Shown here: positions 41,592 through 51,674 of the stretch, piece by piece
Numbering within the stretch: position 1 is the first letter of the stretch
Layout: each line of letters starts with the position of its first letter
Assembly: GCF_900292015.1 (NCBI RefSeq)
Contig: NZ_LR130759.1
Span: 3,224,001-3,288,000 of the forward strand
Length of the DNA: 64,000 bases
Reading direction: 5' to 3'
Source: Mycobacterium basiliense
Lineage (GTDB): Bacteria; Actinomycetota; Actinomycetes; Mycobacteriales; Mycobacteriaceae
Position numbers and translations under genes: made by a program
Notes under the pieces: generated by a model
Seen by the model: the letters and a program-made list of their open reading frames with translations, nothing else
Told to the model about the DNA's origin: nothing
The model's database searches: none

Positions 41592-42371
41592 CTACTGGGG
41601 CCGGCCGACCTCGTAGGTGCCCTTGTTGTCCTGGAAGGTGACCGTGACGCGCTTGGAAGCGCCATCGATGCTGACGGTGCAATCGAAGGTGGCACCCTTT
41701 TTGACGGTGGGGTCCGCCCCGTTGTTGCATTTGACGTCTTTGACGTTCTTGGCACCGTAGCCATTGGTCTCGTCGGTCAGCACCTGCTGCACGCCCGCGT
41801 TGGCCTTATTGACGTCCAGTTTCGTGGTCACAAAGAACCCCGGCACCCAGAAACCGAGCACCAGGATGACGACCACGAAGAGCAGGGCGATCCCGCCGAC
41901 CACACCACCGATGAGCGCCGTCGACCGCTTCGAGCCCTTACCCGTTTGGTCGTAGGGGCTGAATTGCCCGGGGTACTGACCGGGCTGACCGTATTGTCCG
42001 GGCTGACCCGGTTGACCGTACTGACCCGGCTGACCATATTGGCCCGGCTGACCATATTGGCCCGGCTGACCATATTGGCCCGGCTGACCGTATTGCGGAG
42101 GCGCACCGAACTGCGTGGGCTGCGAGCTGAAGTCGGACTGCCCATATCCGGGTGCGGACTGCGGGTACTGCTGCGGGTACGCCGGATCGGCCGGCTGCTG
42201 GTACTGCGGGTAGTCGGCGGCCGGGTAGGACGGGGGTTGCCACGAACCCTCTTGGTTCGGTTGCTGCTGCCAGGGCGATCCGGCGGCCATGGTCGGATCC
42301 GAGGAATGATCGCCGCCCTGGCCGGGCGGTTGCCACGACTGCCTCGGGTCTGGTCCCTGCGGTCCGCTCAT
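41592..42371 (-). CDS. membrane protein with QYGQPG repeats and DUF4333 domain (Rv2091c-like)
   Basis: The 259 residues comprise a long cytoplasmic region rich in Gln, Pro, Gly and Tyr (1-145) with repeated QYGQPG units, one membrane helix ([20 protein letters not shown], about 152-171), and an extracytoplasmic DUF4333 domain with two cysteines ([10 protein letters not shown] and FDCTVSIDG). Proteins of this type are common in mycobacteria and of unknown function; the flexible N-terminus suggests interaction with other membrane or cell-wall proteins. It converges on the exonuclease gene. Confidence 0.9.
   Translation of the reverse strand: MSGPQGPDPRQSWQPPGQGGDHSSDPTMAAGSPWQQQPNQEGSWQPPSYPAADYPQYQQPADPAYPQQYPQSAPGYGQSDFSSQPTQFGAPPQYGQPGQYGQPGQYGQPGQYGQPGQYGQPGQPGQYGQPGQYPGQFSPYDQTGKGSKRSTALIGGVVGGIALLFVVVILVLGFWVPGFFVTTKLDVNKANAGVQQVLTDETNGYGAKNVKDVKCNNGADPTVKKGATFDCTVSIDGASKRVTVTFQDNKGTYEVGRPQ
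41975..42095 (-). repeat. tandem coding repeat, QYGQPG units
   Basis: About seven copies of an 18-bp unit (TATTGGCCCGGCTGACCA and variants on the plus strand) encode QYGQPG, with one shortened QPG insert. The middle units near 42025-42085 are identical at nucleotide level, which points to recent slippage, so copy number probably varies among strains. Confidence 0.85.
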
Positions 42372-42471
42372 CAGTTACTCCTCAGTCGGTGTTGTGCTGG
42401 CCTTAACTGGCCCAAGTCGCTCTGATACGCCTGCGATCACATTCCGCATGTAACCGTAGCTCCGGCCCAGC

Positions 42472-45219
42472 CTACCCGGCGTCAACTGCGACGACGCCGC
42501 GCCGGACGTCATTGATGGCGCGTTTTGCCGTGGCCCGCACTTCGGGGTCGGGGGCCGCGATTCGTACCTGGTCCAACAGGTCCAGAACCTGGCGACTCCA
42601 GCGCACGAAATCCCCCGCTGAGAGGGGCGAACCTGTCCCGCTATCGTCCGCCACCGCTAGCGCCGCCGCTAAATCACCCGTCCGGGCCCAGCGGTAGACC
42701 ACGTTGACGAAGCCGTCGTCGGGCTCACGACTCGGACCGATCCGGTGTGTCTGCTCATCGGCGCGCAGTGCCACCGACAATCGGGACGTCTGATGCAGCG
42801 CCTGGCGCAACCGCGGCGTCGGCGCGTCGGCCGCAGTTTGCCCTCCAGGCCCGTCACCGCCGCGTGTTTCGTAGAGCACCGCTGAGACCACGGCCGCCAA
42901 CTCGGCCGGCTTCAAGCCCGCCCATGCCCCGGTGCGCAGGCATTCGGCCACCAAGAGATCGCTCTCGCTGTATATCCGCGCCAATAGTCGACCGTCGTCG
43001 GTGACCTGGGGATCCTGCACCGGACCGCGGATGAACTCCCGCTCGGTGAGCAGGCTGACGATCCGGTCGAACGTCCGGGCCAACGAGTTGGTGGCGGCTG
43101 CCACCTTGTTCTCCAGCTGCCCGTTTTCCCGTTCGACGCGCAAGTAACGCTCCGCCTGGCGCACCTGTGTTTCGACGCCTGGCGCATTGTGCGAGGGATG
43201 ACGGCGCAATTGCTCGCGCAACGAGTCCAGATCCGGATCATGCTGGGTGCGTTTGTTGGAGCGGCGAGCGGCCGGCATGGTCAGGCCCGCAGCGGCCGAC
43301 CGCAGCGCCGAGGCCAGATCTCGGCGGACTCGCGGCTGGCGGTATTCGACGCGCTTGGGCAGCGTCATCGAACCAACCGGCGGCATCGCGCCCGAATAGT
43401 CAGCCGAGGAGATTCGGCCGGCCCACCGGTGTTCGGTCAACACCAACGGGCGCGGGTCGGAGCTGTCGCGGGCGGACTCCAACACCACCGCCAGGCCACC
43501 GCGGCGGCCGTGCGTGATGGTGATGATGTCGCCCTTGCGCAGCGCCGCCAGCGCATCGCTGGCCTCCTGGCGTCGCTGCATGCGGGAAGCGCGCGCTTGC
43601 GAGCGCTCCAGCTCCGAAATTCGGGCCCGCATCCGCGCATATTCGATAATCGGCGCCTGTGGCCCACCCAGTTCGGCGGCGATCTCATCGAGCAGTTTCT
43701 TGCCCCGTTCGATGCCGCGGACCAAGCCGACGACGGATCGGTCGGCCTGGTACTGCGCGAACGACTGCTCCAACAACCGGTGTGCCTGTTCGGGCCCCAA
43801 CTGGTGCACCAGGTTGATCGTCATGTTGTAGGACGGGGCAAACGAGCTGCGCAGCGGAAAGGTGCGCGTGGAGGCGAGTCCGGCCACCTCGGAGGGCTCG
43901 ATGTCGGGGTGCCAGAGCACGACGGCGTGGCCCTCGACGTCGATGCCTCGACGGCCCGCACGGCCGGTCAACTGGGTGTACTCCCCCGGTGTCAGCGGTG
44001 CGTGCTGCTCTCCGTTGAACTTCACCAACCGCTCCAGCACCACAGTGCGCGCGGGCATATTGATGCCCAGTGCCAACGTTTCAGTCGCAAATACCGCCTT
44101 GACCAGGCCGGCGGCGAATAGCTCTTCGACGGTGTGCCGGAAGGCCGGCAACATCCCGGCGTGATGTGCGGCCAGACCGCGTAGCAGCCCCTCCCGCCAC
44201 TCGTAGTAGCCGAGTACCGCCAGATCTGCGTCGGCCAGATCGCCGCACCGGTGGTCAATGATCTCCGCGATCTGTGCGCGCTCTTCCTCGTTCGTCAGCC
44301 GCAACGGTGAGCGCAGGCACTGGTTGACCGCCGCGTCGCACCCGGCTCGGGAGAACACGAACGTGATCGCCGGCAATAGCCCGGCAGCGTCCAAGGTCGC
44401 GATGACGTCCGGCCGGGCCGGCGGCCGGTAGAAGCGCGGCCGGCCACCCCGGCCGTGGCCGGCCCGCCCAGGATGGCGACGCGGGTGCCAATCCGACATC
44501 CGCTCGGCCTCGCGACGATGCGCGATGTGACGCAACAGATCGGGGTTTACCCGTGCTTGCCGCCCGCGGCCGGCCTCGTCATCGCGATAGTCGAACAGAT
44601 CGAACAGCCGCTTGCCCACCAAGATGTGTTGCCACAGCGGTACCGGCCGGTGCTCATCGACCACCACCGTCGTGTCACCCCGCACGGTTTGGATCCAGCC
44701 GCCGAACTCCTCGGCGTTGCTGACCGTGGCCGACAGGCTGACCACTCGCACCTCGTCAGGCAGGTGCAGGATGACTTCCTCCCACACCGGGCCCCGCATC
44801 CGGTCGGCGAGGAAGTGCACCTCGTCCATCACCACATAGGAAAGCCCTTGTAGCGCAGGCGAATCTGCGTAGAGCATGTTGCGCAGCACCTCGGTGGTCA
44901 TCACCACCACGGGTGCGTTGGCGTTGACCGACAAATCACCGGTGAGCAAACCGATCTGGTCGCGACCGTAGCGCGCCGTCAAATCGGTGTGCTTCTGGTT
45001 GCTCAGCGCCTTGAGTGGCGTGGTGTAAAAGCACTTACCACCGGAGGCCAGGGCCAAATGCACGGCGAATTCGCCGACCACGGTTTTGCCAGCACCTGTC
45101 GGCGCACAAACCAGCACGCCGTGGCCACGCTCCAAGGCCGCACACGCCTGCTGCTGAAAGTCGTCGAGCGAGAAGGGCAACTCGTCGGTGAACCGGGCCA
45201 GCTCGGCCAGTTCTGTCAC
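42472..45219 (-). CDS. helY: ATP-dependent DEAD/H-box helicase HelY
   Basis: This Ski2/Mtr4-like superfamily 2 helicase of 915 residues probably acts on RNA in turnover or processing. The Walker A motif is APTGAGKT (39-46), motif II is DEVH (132-135), motif III SLSATV, and motif VI is in QLTGRAGRRGID (about 405-416). A Ski2-type C-terminal region with a DSHCT-like helical end completes it. A short Arg/Gly insertion near residue 245 (RRHPGRAGHGRGGRPRFY) is longer than I recall for H37Rv HelY (906 residues). It is 27 bp downstream of tatC, in the run pafA-pafB-pafC-tatA-tatC-helY. Confidence 0.95.
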   Translation of the reverse strand: MTELAELARFTDELPFSLDDFQQQACAALERGHGVLVCAPTGAGKTVVGEFAVHLALASGGKCFYTTPLKALSNQKHTDLTARYGRDQIGLLTGDLSVNANAPVVVMTTEVLRNMLYADSPALQGLSYVVMDEVHFLADRMRGPVWEEVILHLPDEVRVVSLSATVSNAEEFGGWIQTVRGDTTVVVDEHRPVPLWQHILVGKRLFDLFDYRDDEAGRGRQARVNPDLLRHIAHRREAERMSDWHPRRHPGRAGHGRGGRPRFYRPPARPDVIATLDAAGLLPAITFVFSRAGCDAAVNQCLRSPLRLTNEEERAQIAEIIDHRCGDLADADLAVLGYYEWREGLLRGLAAHHAGMLPAFRHTVEELFAAGLVKAVFATETLALGINMPARTVVLERLVKFNGEQHAPLTPGEYTQLTGRAGRRGIDVEGHAVVLWHPDIEPSEVAGLASTRTFPLRSSFAPSYNMTINLVHQLGPEQAHRLLEQSFAQYQADRSVVGLVRGIERGKKLLDEIAAELGGPQAPIIEYARMRARISELERSQARASRMQRRQEASDALAALRKGDIITITHGRRGGLAVVLESARDSSDPRPLVLTEHRWAGRISSADYSGAMPPVGSMTLPKRVEYRQPRVRRDLASALRSAAAGLTMPAARRSNKRTQHDPDLDSLREQLRRHPSHNAPGVETQVRQAERYLRVERENGQLENKVAAATNSLARTFDRIVSLLTEREFIRGPVQDPQVTDDGRLLARIYSESDLLVAECLRTGAWAGLKPAELAAVVSAVLYETRGGDGPGGQTAADAPTPRLRQALHQTSRLSVALRADEQTHRIGPSREPDDGFVNVVYRWARTGDLAAALAVADDSGTGSPLSAGDFVRWSRQVLDLLDQVRIAAPDPEVRATAKRAINDVRRGVVAVDAG

Positions 45220-45246
45220 GTCTCCGCCCTAGTGGGCGTGGGCCCG

Positions 45247-46200
45247 CTATGTGACGTCGTCATGGGATCCGGCGATAACCGACGGTTCCGGTATCGACTC
45301 GGGCGGGTCGATGAGCGACGCTTCATCATCAGAAATCACGCTCTCGCGTTTGGCCTTTCGCTTGTCATGCAGGCGGGTCACCTGGATGGCCAACTCCAGC
45401 AGAATCGTCAGTGCCACCCCAAGCGCAGTCATCGAGAACGGGTCGGATCCGGGCGTGAAGATCGCCGCGAACACGAACATCGTGAAGATCAAACCGCGAC
45501 GCCACGCCTTGAGCCGCTGATAGGTCAGCATGCCCGCCATATTGAGCATCACGATCAGCAGGGGGAACTCAAAGCTGAGCCCAAATACCACCAGCAGATT
45601 GAGCAGAAAACCGAAGTAGCGGTCGCCGGATAACGCCGTTACCTGTACGTCGCTACCAACGGTTAACAAGAAGCTCAGTGCCTTGGATAGCACCAGGTAG
45701 GCCAACAAAGCGCCGGCCACAAACAACATGGCCGCCGGGATCACGAACGCCGCCGCGAAGCGGCGCTCCTTCTGGTACAGGCCCGGCGTGATGAATGCCC
45801 AGAGCTGGTAGAACCACACCGGGCAGGCCAGCACGATGCCAGCGGTCATGCCGACTTTGAGCCGCAACATGAACTGGTCGAACGGCGCGGTGGCCAGCAA
45901 CCGGCACTGCCCGTCAGCGCTGATGTCCGCGCGCGCCGACTGCGGCAACGCACAGTAGGGGTTTCGCAACCACTCGCCGAGGCTCTCCACCCCAAAGATT
46001 GAATGCGAGTACCAGACGAACCCGAAAATCGTCGTGATCAGGATCGCGGCCAGCGAAATCAGCAGCCGGGTACGCAGCTCGGTCAAATGATCGACCAGCG
46101 ACATGGTGGCGTCGGGATTGACCCGACTGCGCCGCTGACGTGGGTTAAGCCGCCTAAAGAAAGCGCCGGCGCGCGCTGAGGCCCGTGAACCGTTCACCAC
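45247..46200 (-). CDS. tatC: Sec-independent translocase TatC
   Basis: TatC is the multi-spanning receptor of the twin-arginine pathway, which recognises RR signal peptides and builds the translocon with TatA/TatB. The 317 residues have a basic N-terminus, the conserved [15 protein letters not shown] (about 33-47), six membrane helices and the family motif [14 protein letters not shown] near the fifth helix. The C-terminus is acidic and Pro-rich. The start at 46200 is about nine residues longer than H37Rv; a start nearer [10 protein letters not shown] is possible. BlaC in this window is a likely substrate. Confidence 0.95.
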   Translation of the reverse strand: MVNGSRASARAGAFFRRLNPRQRRSRVNPDATMSLVDHLTELRTRLLISLAAILITTIFGFVWYSHSIFGVESLGEWLRNPYCALPQSARADISADGQCRLLATAPFDQFMLRLKVGMTAGIVLACPVWFYQLWAFITPGLYQKERRFAAAFVIPAAMLFVAGALLAYLVLSKALSFLLTVGSDVQVTALSGDRYFGFLLNLLVVFGLSFEFPLLIVMLNMAGMLTYQRLKAWRRGLIFTMFVFAAIFTPGSDPFSMTALGVALTILLELAIQVTRLHDKRKAKRESVISDDEASLIDPPESIPEPSVIAGSHDDVT

Positions 46201-46242
46201 GGTGTATTAGTGACGTTCCGGCACCGAGACGGTGATGCCGGG

Positions 46243-46494
46243 TTAAGCGGGCCGTGCCTCGGTGTGACCCGGATCCGCTGATGCTCCGGGGTCGACACGC
46301 TGTGATGGCACCGGCTTGGGGTTCTCAATAGACGCTTCGGTTTTGCTCTCGTTCTGCAGCTCACGGACCTCGGACTTAAAGATGCGCATCGACTTACCCA
46401 ACGAGCGTGCCGCATCAGGGAGCTTCTTGGCACCGAACAGCACGATCACCACGACAGCGAGGATCGCCCAGTGCCACGGACTAAGACTGCCCAC
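46243..46494 (-). CDS. tatA: Sec-independent translocase subunit TatA
   Basis: TatA forms the protein-conducting assembly of the Tat system. The 83-residue protein has one N-terminal membrane helix (HWAILAVVVIVLFGAKKLPD, about 8-27) with the hallmark FGAKKLP hinge, an amphipathic helix (ARSLGKSMRIFKSEV) and a disordered acidic tail. It lies 42 bp upstream of tatC. No TatB is in the window, as expected from its separate location in mycobacteria. Confidence 0.96.
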   Translation of the reverse strand: MGSLSPWHWAILAVVVIVLFGAKKLPDAARSLGKSMRIFKSEVRELQNESKTEASIENPKPVPSQRVDPGASADPGHTEARPA

Positions 46495-46617
46495 TTTGAT
46501 TACCTCCAGACGTCAACCCGATGCTACCGCAGCAACGGCGGCTCTCCCGGCCAAGCGGAGGCTAGCCGCGGGGCGCGCCGTACCGCTGGTAGCTTCTGGC
46601 CAGCGCTCGACTTGGTG

Positions 46618-47586
46618 TCAGGCCAGTTCAGCGGCCTGGTAGGCGGCCAAGCCGGCCATCGCGGCCGCCCGCACACGATGGGCGAGTGATTCAGGCTCCA
46701 GCACTTCAACAGCTGACCCGAACCCCAGCATTAGGCGCGTCATCCAATCCTGCGATGCGTAGGTCATGGTTACCTCGCAAGAACCGTCGGGCAACTCATG
46801 CACATCGCGGATCGGGTAGTACTCGCATATCCACCCTGCCGCGGGCGCCACCCGCAGGGTTGCCGACGGCAGTGACGGATCGCCGTCGAACAGAGAGGTG
46901 TCTGGTGGCGCCTGCAGCGCCGGCTCCGGCGGCTTGGCGGCTTCGCCGAGCTCGACGGCGTCGACAATGCGGTCGAAACGAAACAGTCGAACCCCTTCGG
47001 CCTCGCGTGACCAGGCCTCCAGGTAGCTGTGCCCGCCGATCAACAACACCCGGATGGGATCCACGGTCCGGGTGGTGAGCGTGTCGTGCGATGCGGCGTA
47101 GTAGTCAAGGGTCAGCGCCCGTTTGTCGTGAACGGCCGAGCGGACCACGGCCGCAGCCCGGCTTTCCACCGGGGCCGGTTCATCGACGGAGGACGGCGCG
47201 CTGTGATGCCCGGCCGCGCCGGCGGCCGCGGTGATCTTCGCGATCGCGCTGCGTGCCGCCTGCGGATCGACCACACCTGGAATATCCGCCAGCGCGCGCA
47301 ACGCCACCAGCAATCCGGTGGCCTCCGGTGAGGTGAGTTTCAACGGCTGGTCGATGCCCGCCGAAAACGTCACCTCGATGGTGTCGCCGGAAAACTGGAA
47401 GTCGATCAGATCGCCCGGGTAGTACCCGGGAAGGCCGCACATCCAAAGCTGGTTGAGGTCCTCCTCCAGTTGCTTGGCCGACACACCAAGCTCGGCGGCC
47501 GCCGCTACCCGGGTGATCCTGGGGTTGGCCTGGAAATACGGCACCATGTTGAGCAGCCGAACCAACCTGGTCGAAACGGGGGTCAT
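46618..47586 (-). CDS. pafC: WYL-domain transcriptional regulator PafC
   Basis: PafC, with PafB, forms a heterodimeric activator of the mycobacterial LexA/RecA-independent DNA-damage response; it is not needed for pupylation despite its location. The 322 residues comprise an N-terminal winged helix (about 1-60), a WYL domain (about 140-225, with TRTVDPIRVLLIGGHSYLEA and the WSREAEGVRLFRFDRI segment) and a WCX extension at the C-terminus. The start overlaps the pafB stop by 4 bp. Confidence 0.94.
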   Translation of the reverse strand: MTPVSTRLVRLLNMVPYFQANPRITRVAAAAELGVSAKQLEEDLNQLWMCGLPGYYPGDLIDFQFSGDTIEVTFSAGIDQPLKLTSPEATGLLVALRALADIPGVVDPQAARSAIAKITAAAGAAGHHSAPSSVDEPAPVESRAAAVVRSAVHDKRALTLDYYAASHDTLTTRTVDPIRVLLIGGHSYLEAWSREAEGVRLFRFDRIVDAVELGEAAKPPEPALQAPPDTSLFDGDPSLPSATLRVAPAAGWICEYYPIRDVHELPDGSCEVTMTYASQDWMTRLMLGFGSAVEVLEPESLAHRVRAAAMAGLAAYQAAELA

Positions 47587-48590
47587 TGGCGACGCGCTCC
47601 CCCACCACCAACATCGGCCTGTGTGCGCAGTCGGGCCAACACATCGTCCCGCAGAGATGGCGGCTCCAACACAATCGCGTCAGCCCCGTACCCGGTGATG
47701 TCGCGTACCAGTCGATCACTCGACCCGATATCGAGTTCGATCACTTCGCCGTCGCGGCCAGCCAACTGCCGCGGCCCCAGAGACCTTCCGGCGCGACGCA
47801 GCGCGGTCGCCCGCCCGTCGGCGACCCATACCTTGGCCTGCACACCGGTCGATGACTCGCTGACCGTCCGGGCCACGATCTCCCTCAGGTCCACTCCGTC
47901 GGGCACGGTTACCGCGCCGGTGGGGCCGATCGGTTCGATGTTGTCGCCGATCCGCGATAACCGGAAGGTGCGGGTAGCGTCCCGGTCGCGGTCGTGGCCG
48001 ACCAGGTACCAGCGGCCCTTCTCGGTAACCACCCCCCAAGGTTCAACCGTGCGGACGATGTAGGGCGCGTTACGTGCCGACCGATGCGGGAACCGGACCG
48101 CCTGCCGGGAATCGATGGCCGACAAAAGGATTCCGAGCGCTTCCTCGGATCCACGCAGACCGGGCATGCCGCTCGGCGAGGCGAATGCCACCCGCGCCTC
48201 TGGATCAACGTCGACCCCGGCGGCCCGCAGCTTGAGTAGCGCGCCCTGGGTCGCGGTGATCAGCTCGGGCGACTCCCACAGCTGGGTGGCAACCGCGACC
48301 GCCGCGGCTTCCTCGGGAGTCAGCTTGACCGGGGGCAACGCGTACGCGTCGCGGTTGATGCGATAGCCCTCGCTCGGGTCCAGGTTCGACACCCGGCCGA
48401 CCTCGAGCGGGATGCCCAGATCGCGCAGTTCGTTCTTGTCCCGCTCGAACATCCGGGAGAACGCCTCAGCGCTAGGGCTGTCGGAATAACCGGCGACACT
48501 GGATCTGATTTTCTCGGCGGTGATGTAGCCGCGCGTGGACAGCAGGGCGATGACGAGATTCACCAGCCGTTCGACTTTCGAAGTGGCCAT
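47583..48590 (-). CDS. pafB: WYL-domain transcriptional regulator PafB
   Basis: This is the partner of PafC in the DNA-damage response. The 335 residues have an N-terminal winged helix (VERLVNLVIALLSTRGYIT, about 6-24), a WYL domain (about 150-235, with VRTVEPWGVVTEKGRWYLVG and DRDATRTFRLSRI) and a C-terminal WCX domain. It follows pafA after a 17-bp gap and overlaps pafC by 4 bp, so pafA-pafB-pafC is one operon. Confidence 0.94.
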   Translation of the reverse strand: MATSKVERLVNLVIALLSTRGYITAEKIRSSVAGYSDSPSAEAFSRMFERDKNELRDLGIPLEVGRVSNLDPSEGYRINRDAYALPPVKLTPEEAAAVAVATQLWESPELITATQGALLKLRAAGVDVDPEARVAFASPSGMPGLRGSEEALGILLSAIDSRQAVRFPHRSARNAPYIVRTVEPWGVVTEKGRWYLVGHDRDRDATRTFRLSRIGDNIEPIGPTGAVTVPDGVDLREIVARTVSESSTGVQAKVWVADGRATALRRAGRSLGPRQLAGRDGEVIELDIGSSDRLVRDITGYGADAIVLEPPSLRDDVLARLRTQADVGGGGARRQ

Positions 48591-48607
48591 GTGCGTCAGA
48601 TTAAGGG

Positions 48608-49966
48608 CTACATGCTCGCGATCAGCCGCTTGACCCGCTCATCGACCGCGCGGAAGGGGTCCTTGCACAACACCGTGCGCTGCGCCTGGTCATTGAGCTT
48701 GAGGTGCACCCAGTCGACGGTGAAGTCACGGCCCGCGGCCTGCGCGGCGCTGATGAATTCTCCGCGCAGCCTGGCTCGCGTGGTCTGCGGCGGATGGTCG
48801 ACGGCGTCAGCGATTTCTTCGTCGGTAGTCACCCGAGACGCCAAGCCCTTGCGTTGCAGCAGATCGAAGACACCTCGCCCACGCTTGATGTCGTGGTAGG
48901 CAAGGTCCAGCTGGGCAATCTTGGCGTCCGAGAGCTCCATGTTGTAGCGATCCTGATACCGCTGGAACAACTTTCGCTTGATCACCCAGTCGATCTCGGT
49001 GTCCACCTTGGCGAAATCCTGGCTCTCCACCGCATCGAGCTGACGCCCCCACAGATCAACGACCTGCTCGACTTGGGCATTTGGCTCGCGGGTCTGCAAA
49101 TGTTCGACGGCGCGGCCGTAGTACTCGCGCTGGATATCCAGCGCGCTGGCCTGACGCCCGCCGGCCAGCCGCACCGGGCGACGGCCGGTGACGTCGTGGC
49201 TCACCTCGCGGATCGCCCGAATGGGGTTGTCCAGCGAGAAATCGCGGAAAGCCACCCCTGCCTCGATCATCTCCAACACCAACGCCGCCGTGCCGACCTT
49301 GAGCATCGTGGTGGTCTCGCACATGTTGGAGTCACCGACGATGACGTGCAGCCGACGGTACTTCTCCGCGTCGGCGTGCGGCTCGTCGCGAGTGTTGATG
49401 ATCGGCCGACTGCGGGTAGTCGCGCTCGAGACGCCCTCCCAGATGTGCTCGGCGCGTTGGGACAGACAGAACGTCGCAGCCTTGGGCGTCTGCAGCACCT
49501 TCCCGGCGCCGCAGATCAGCTGGCGGGTGACGAGGAAGGGCAGCAAGACGTCGGAGATCCGGGAAAACTCACCGGCTCGCACGATCAGATAGTTCTCGTG
49601 GCAGCCATAGGAGTTGCCCGCAGAGTCGGTGTTGTTCTTGAACAGATAGATGTCCCCACCGATGCCTTCGTCGGCAAGCCGCTGCTCGGCGTCGACAAGC
49701 AGGTCTTCGAGCACCCACTCGCCGGCCCGGTCGTGAGTGACCAGCTGCACCAGGCTGTCGCATTCGGCGGTGGCATATTCCGGATGACTACCCACGTCGA
49801 GGTAGAGGCGCGCGCCGTTGCGCAAGAAAACGTTGGAGCTGCGCCCCCAGGACACCACCCGCCGAAACAGGTAGCGGGCCACCTCATCGGGACTTAGCCG
49901 GCGATGGCCATGGAAGGTGCAGGTGACACCGAATTCGGTCTCGATGCCCATGATTCGTCGCTGCAC
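48608..49966 (-). CDS. pafA: Pup--protein ligase PafA
   Basis: PafA phosphorylates the C-terminal Glu of Pup with ATP and joins it to lysines of target proteins, marking them for the mycobacterial proteasome. The 452 residues match the H37Rv length. The carboxylate-amine ligase fold is evident from GIETEFG (7-13, with Glu9), [15 protein letters not shown] with catalytic Asp57, [19 protein letters not shown] and, near the C-terminus, the Arg/Asp-rich end. Its paralogue Dop is encoded 3 kb away. It is the first gene of the operon with pafB and pafC. Confidence 0.97.
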   Translation of the reverse strand: MQRRIMGIETEFGVTCTFHGHRRLSPDEVARYLFRRVVSWGRSSNVFLRNGARLYLDVGSHPEYATAECDSLVQLVTHDRAGEWVLEDLLVDAEQRLADEGIGGDIYLFKNNTDSAGNSYGCHENYLIVRAGEFSRISDVLLPFLVTRQLICGAGKVLQTPKAATFCLSQRAEHIWEGVSSATTRSRPIINTRDEPHADAEKYRRLHVIVGDSNMCETTTMLKVGTAALVLEMIEAGVAFRDFSLDNPIRAIREVSHDVTGRRPVRLAGGRQASALDIQREYYGRAVEHLQTREPNAQVEQVVDLWGRQLDAVESQDFAKVDTEIDWVIKRKLFQRYQDRYNMELSDAKIAQLDLAYHDIKRGRGVFDLLQRKGLASRVTTDEEIADAVDHPPQTTRARLRGEFISAAQAAGRDFTVDWVHLKLNDQAQRTVLCKDPFRAVDERVKRLIASM

Positions 49967-50229
49967 CTAATCGAGGGTACTGGTTGTGTCAGCGCGGCGG
50001 TGCGCAGCCGCGCCCATTGGCGGCAACGTGCTCCCAGTCGCTTCACGTTGGCAAATGCGGAACCACCGGAATCGCGGACGTGGTTTCACCCCCGACCAAG
50101 GAGCGATGGCGCTTGTCGGTCGCGGCGCTGGACGGAAAGCCCAGCGTCTTCGAGTCCACCACAGGCGAACGGCAATGCCACGCGGCAGCACAAACAGTGA
50201 CCGCGTCAGCACCCCGACCAGACTCGCAC
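49967..50229. other. intergenic region upstream of pafA
   Basis: These 263 bp hold the pafA promoter region and lead to the 13E12 remnant. Open frames are low-complexity. No recognisable gene is present. Confidence 0.35.
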
Positions 50230-50921
50230 ATGCGTTCGAGTCTCTCGCTGTCGGACCCCGCGGAGCGGCGTAGCGCAGAGGACGCCGCACTGGTCGCCGC
50301 GGTCGAAGACTGCGCGTGCCGAGGCGGCAGCACGCGCCCGGCACCTATCGGCGATCGCCGAACTCACCGACCGCCGGACATCTGAGGATGAACGGGCGTG
50401 GTGGGTCTGCGACCCGTGGATTCCGCCGCCGTCAAGGTGGCTGCCGCCCTAGGCATCAGCCACGGCAAGGCTTCCGGACAGATGCACTCGAGCCTGCGTA
50501 TGAAGCGGCTACCCCGCGAGGGCGACCCGCGCACGATCGCACAGCGTATGCGGTGCGGTACCCGTTCGCGCCCCCACACTCGTCGAATCTTAAGTGCGAA
50601 TGTAGAAAGCACCATCTTCTCAAGACCTTTTGGACGGGCTGGCGCGACCAGCAGTTACCGGACGGCACAGTGATTTGGACCGCGCCCAACGGCCGCACCT
50701 ATCCGACGCATCCCGGCAGCCGCATCTTTTTCCCTACCTGGCACACCACGACCGCCGACCTACCGCGAACTCCCATAGCAGTAGTCACTGCCAGCGCTCG
50801 CGACCTGCCGATGCTACGGCGACGCCGGACCAAGGCTGCCGATCTCGCCCACCGCGTCGCAGGTGAACGCACCCTCAACGATGCGTATGTGACTGAACGC
50901 AACAGGCCACCGCCATTCTGA
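50230..50921 (+). pseudogene. 13E12 repeat family (DUF222/HNH) remnant
   Basis: 13E12 proteins carry a DUF222 domain and a C-terminal HNH nuclease and occur in many copies in mycobacteria. The ATG at 50230 begins [20 protein letters not shown]. Near 50317 two bases are missing, so the frame stops at 50385 while the original reading continues as [20 protein letters not shown] in another frame. Another base is missing near 50418 before [20 protein letters not shown]. Then about 280 residues of the usual protein are absent, and at about 50540 the sequence resumes in the HNH end ([20 protein letters not shown]). In H37Rv the 13E12 gene Rv2100 occupies this place. Confidence 0.85.
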
Positions 50922-50945
50922 GGCGACTTAGGGCTGCAGATGAGG

Positions 50946-51674
50946 TCAGTCTGCTTCCGGCTCCTGAGGTTTCGGTAACAGCTCTTGCAAGGCGGCGCTG
51001 GCGATCCGCCGAAACGCCCGCCGCGGCCGGCTGGCCTCGAGAATGGCGACCTCGAGGCTGCCCACCCCGAGCGACGACTGACCGTTGGCCGATGTGTCGG
51101 CGCCGGCACGTAGCGACTCCACCGCGATCCGCAATGCGTCGGTCAGGTCGGCGTTTTCAGTGTAGGACTCCTTGAGCGCGTTAGTAATCGGCTCTGTGGT
51201 ACCGCCCATCACCACGAAATGCGGCTCGTCGGCGATCGATCCGTCGTAGGTGATCCGGTAGAGCTCGGGTGCTTTCGTCTCGCCGTAGTGCGCGACCTCG
51301 GCAACACACAACTCGACCTCGTAGGGTTTGGCCTGCTCGGTGAAGATGGTGCCTAGTGTCTGCGCGTAGACGTTGGCTAGCTGCCGTCCCGTAACGTCGC
51401 GACGGTCATAGGCATAACCGCGAGTGTCGGCGAACTGGATCCCGCCGCGACGCAGGTTGTCGAATTCGTTGAATTTGCCGGCCGCAGCGAAACCCACCCG
51501 ATCGTAGAGTTCGCTGATTTTCTGCAGCGAACGCGACGGATTCTCCGCGACGAACAGCACACCGCCGGAATACGCCAGCGCCACCACGCTCTTGCCCCGC
51601 GCGATGCCCTTGCGAGCGAGTTCGCTGCGCTCGCGCATCGCCTGCTCGGGCGAGATGAAGTATGGAAAACTCAC
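50946..51674 (-). CDS. prcA: 20S proteasome alpha subunit PrcA
   Basis: PrcA forms the outer heptameric rings of the mycobacterial 20S core and the gate for substrates delivered by Mpa. The 242 residues begin with the gating segment [20 protein letters not shown], which is nearly identical across mycobacteria, followed by the proteasome fold ([20 protein letters not shown]) and an acidic/basic helical end. It overlaps prcB by 4 bp in the operon pup-prcB-prcA. Confidence 0.97.
   Translation of the reverse strand: MSFPYFISPEQAMRERSELARKGIARGKSVVALAYSGGVLFVAENPSRSLQKISELYDRVGFAAAGKFNEFDNLRRGGIQFADTRGYAYDRRDVTGRQLANVYAQTLGTIFTEQAKPYEVELCVAEVAHYGETKAPELYRITYDGSIADEPHFVVMGGTTEPITNALKESYTENADLTDALRIAVESLRAGADTSANGQSSLGVGSLEVAILEASRPRRAFRRIASAALQELLPKPQEPEAD

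Noticed and set aside
41975..42095. possible CRISPR array at the regular 18-bp repeats
   Set aside because: The units are contiguous without spacers, lie in a coding frame and encode QYGQPG. No cas genes are near; the RecB/Cas4-like protein at 61.7 kb is an orphan nuclease.
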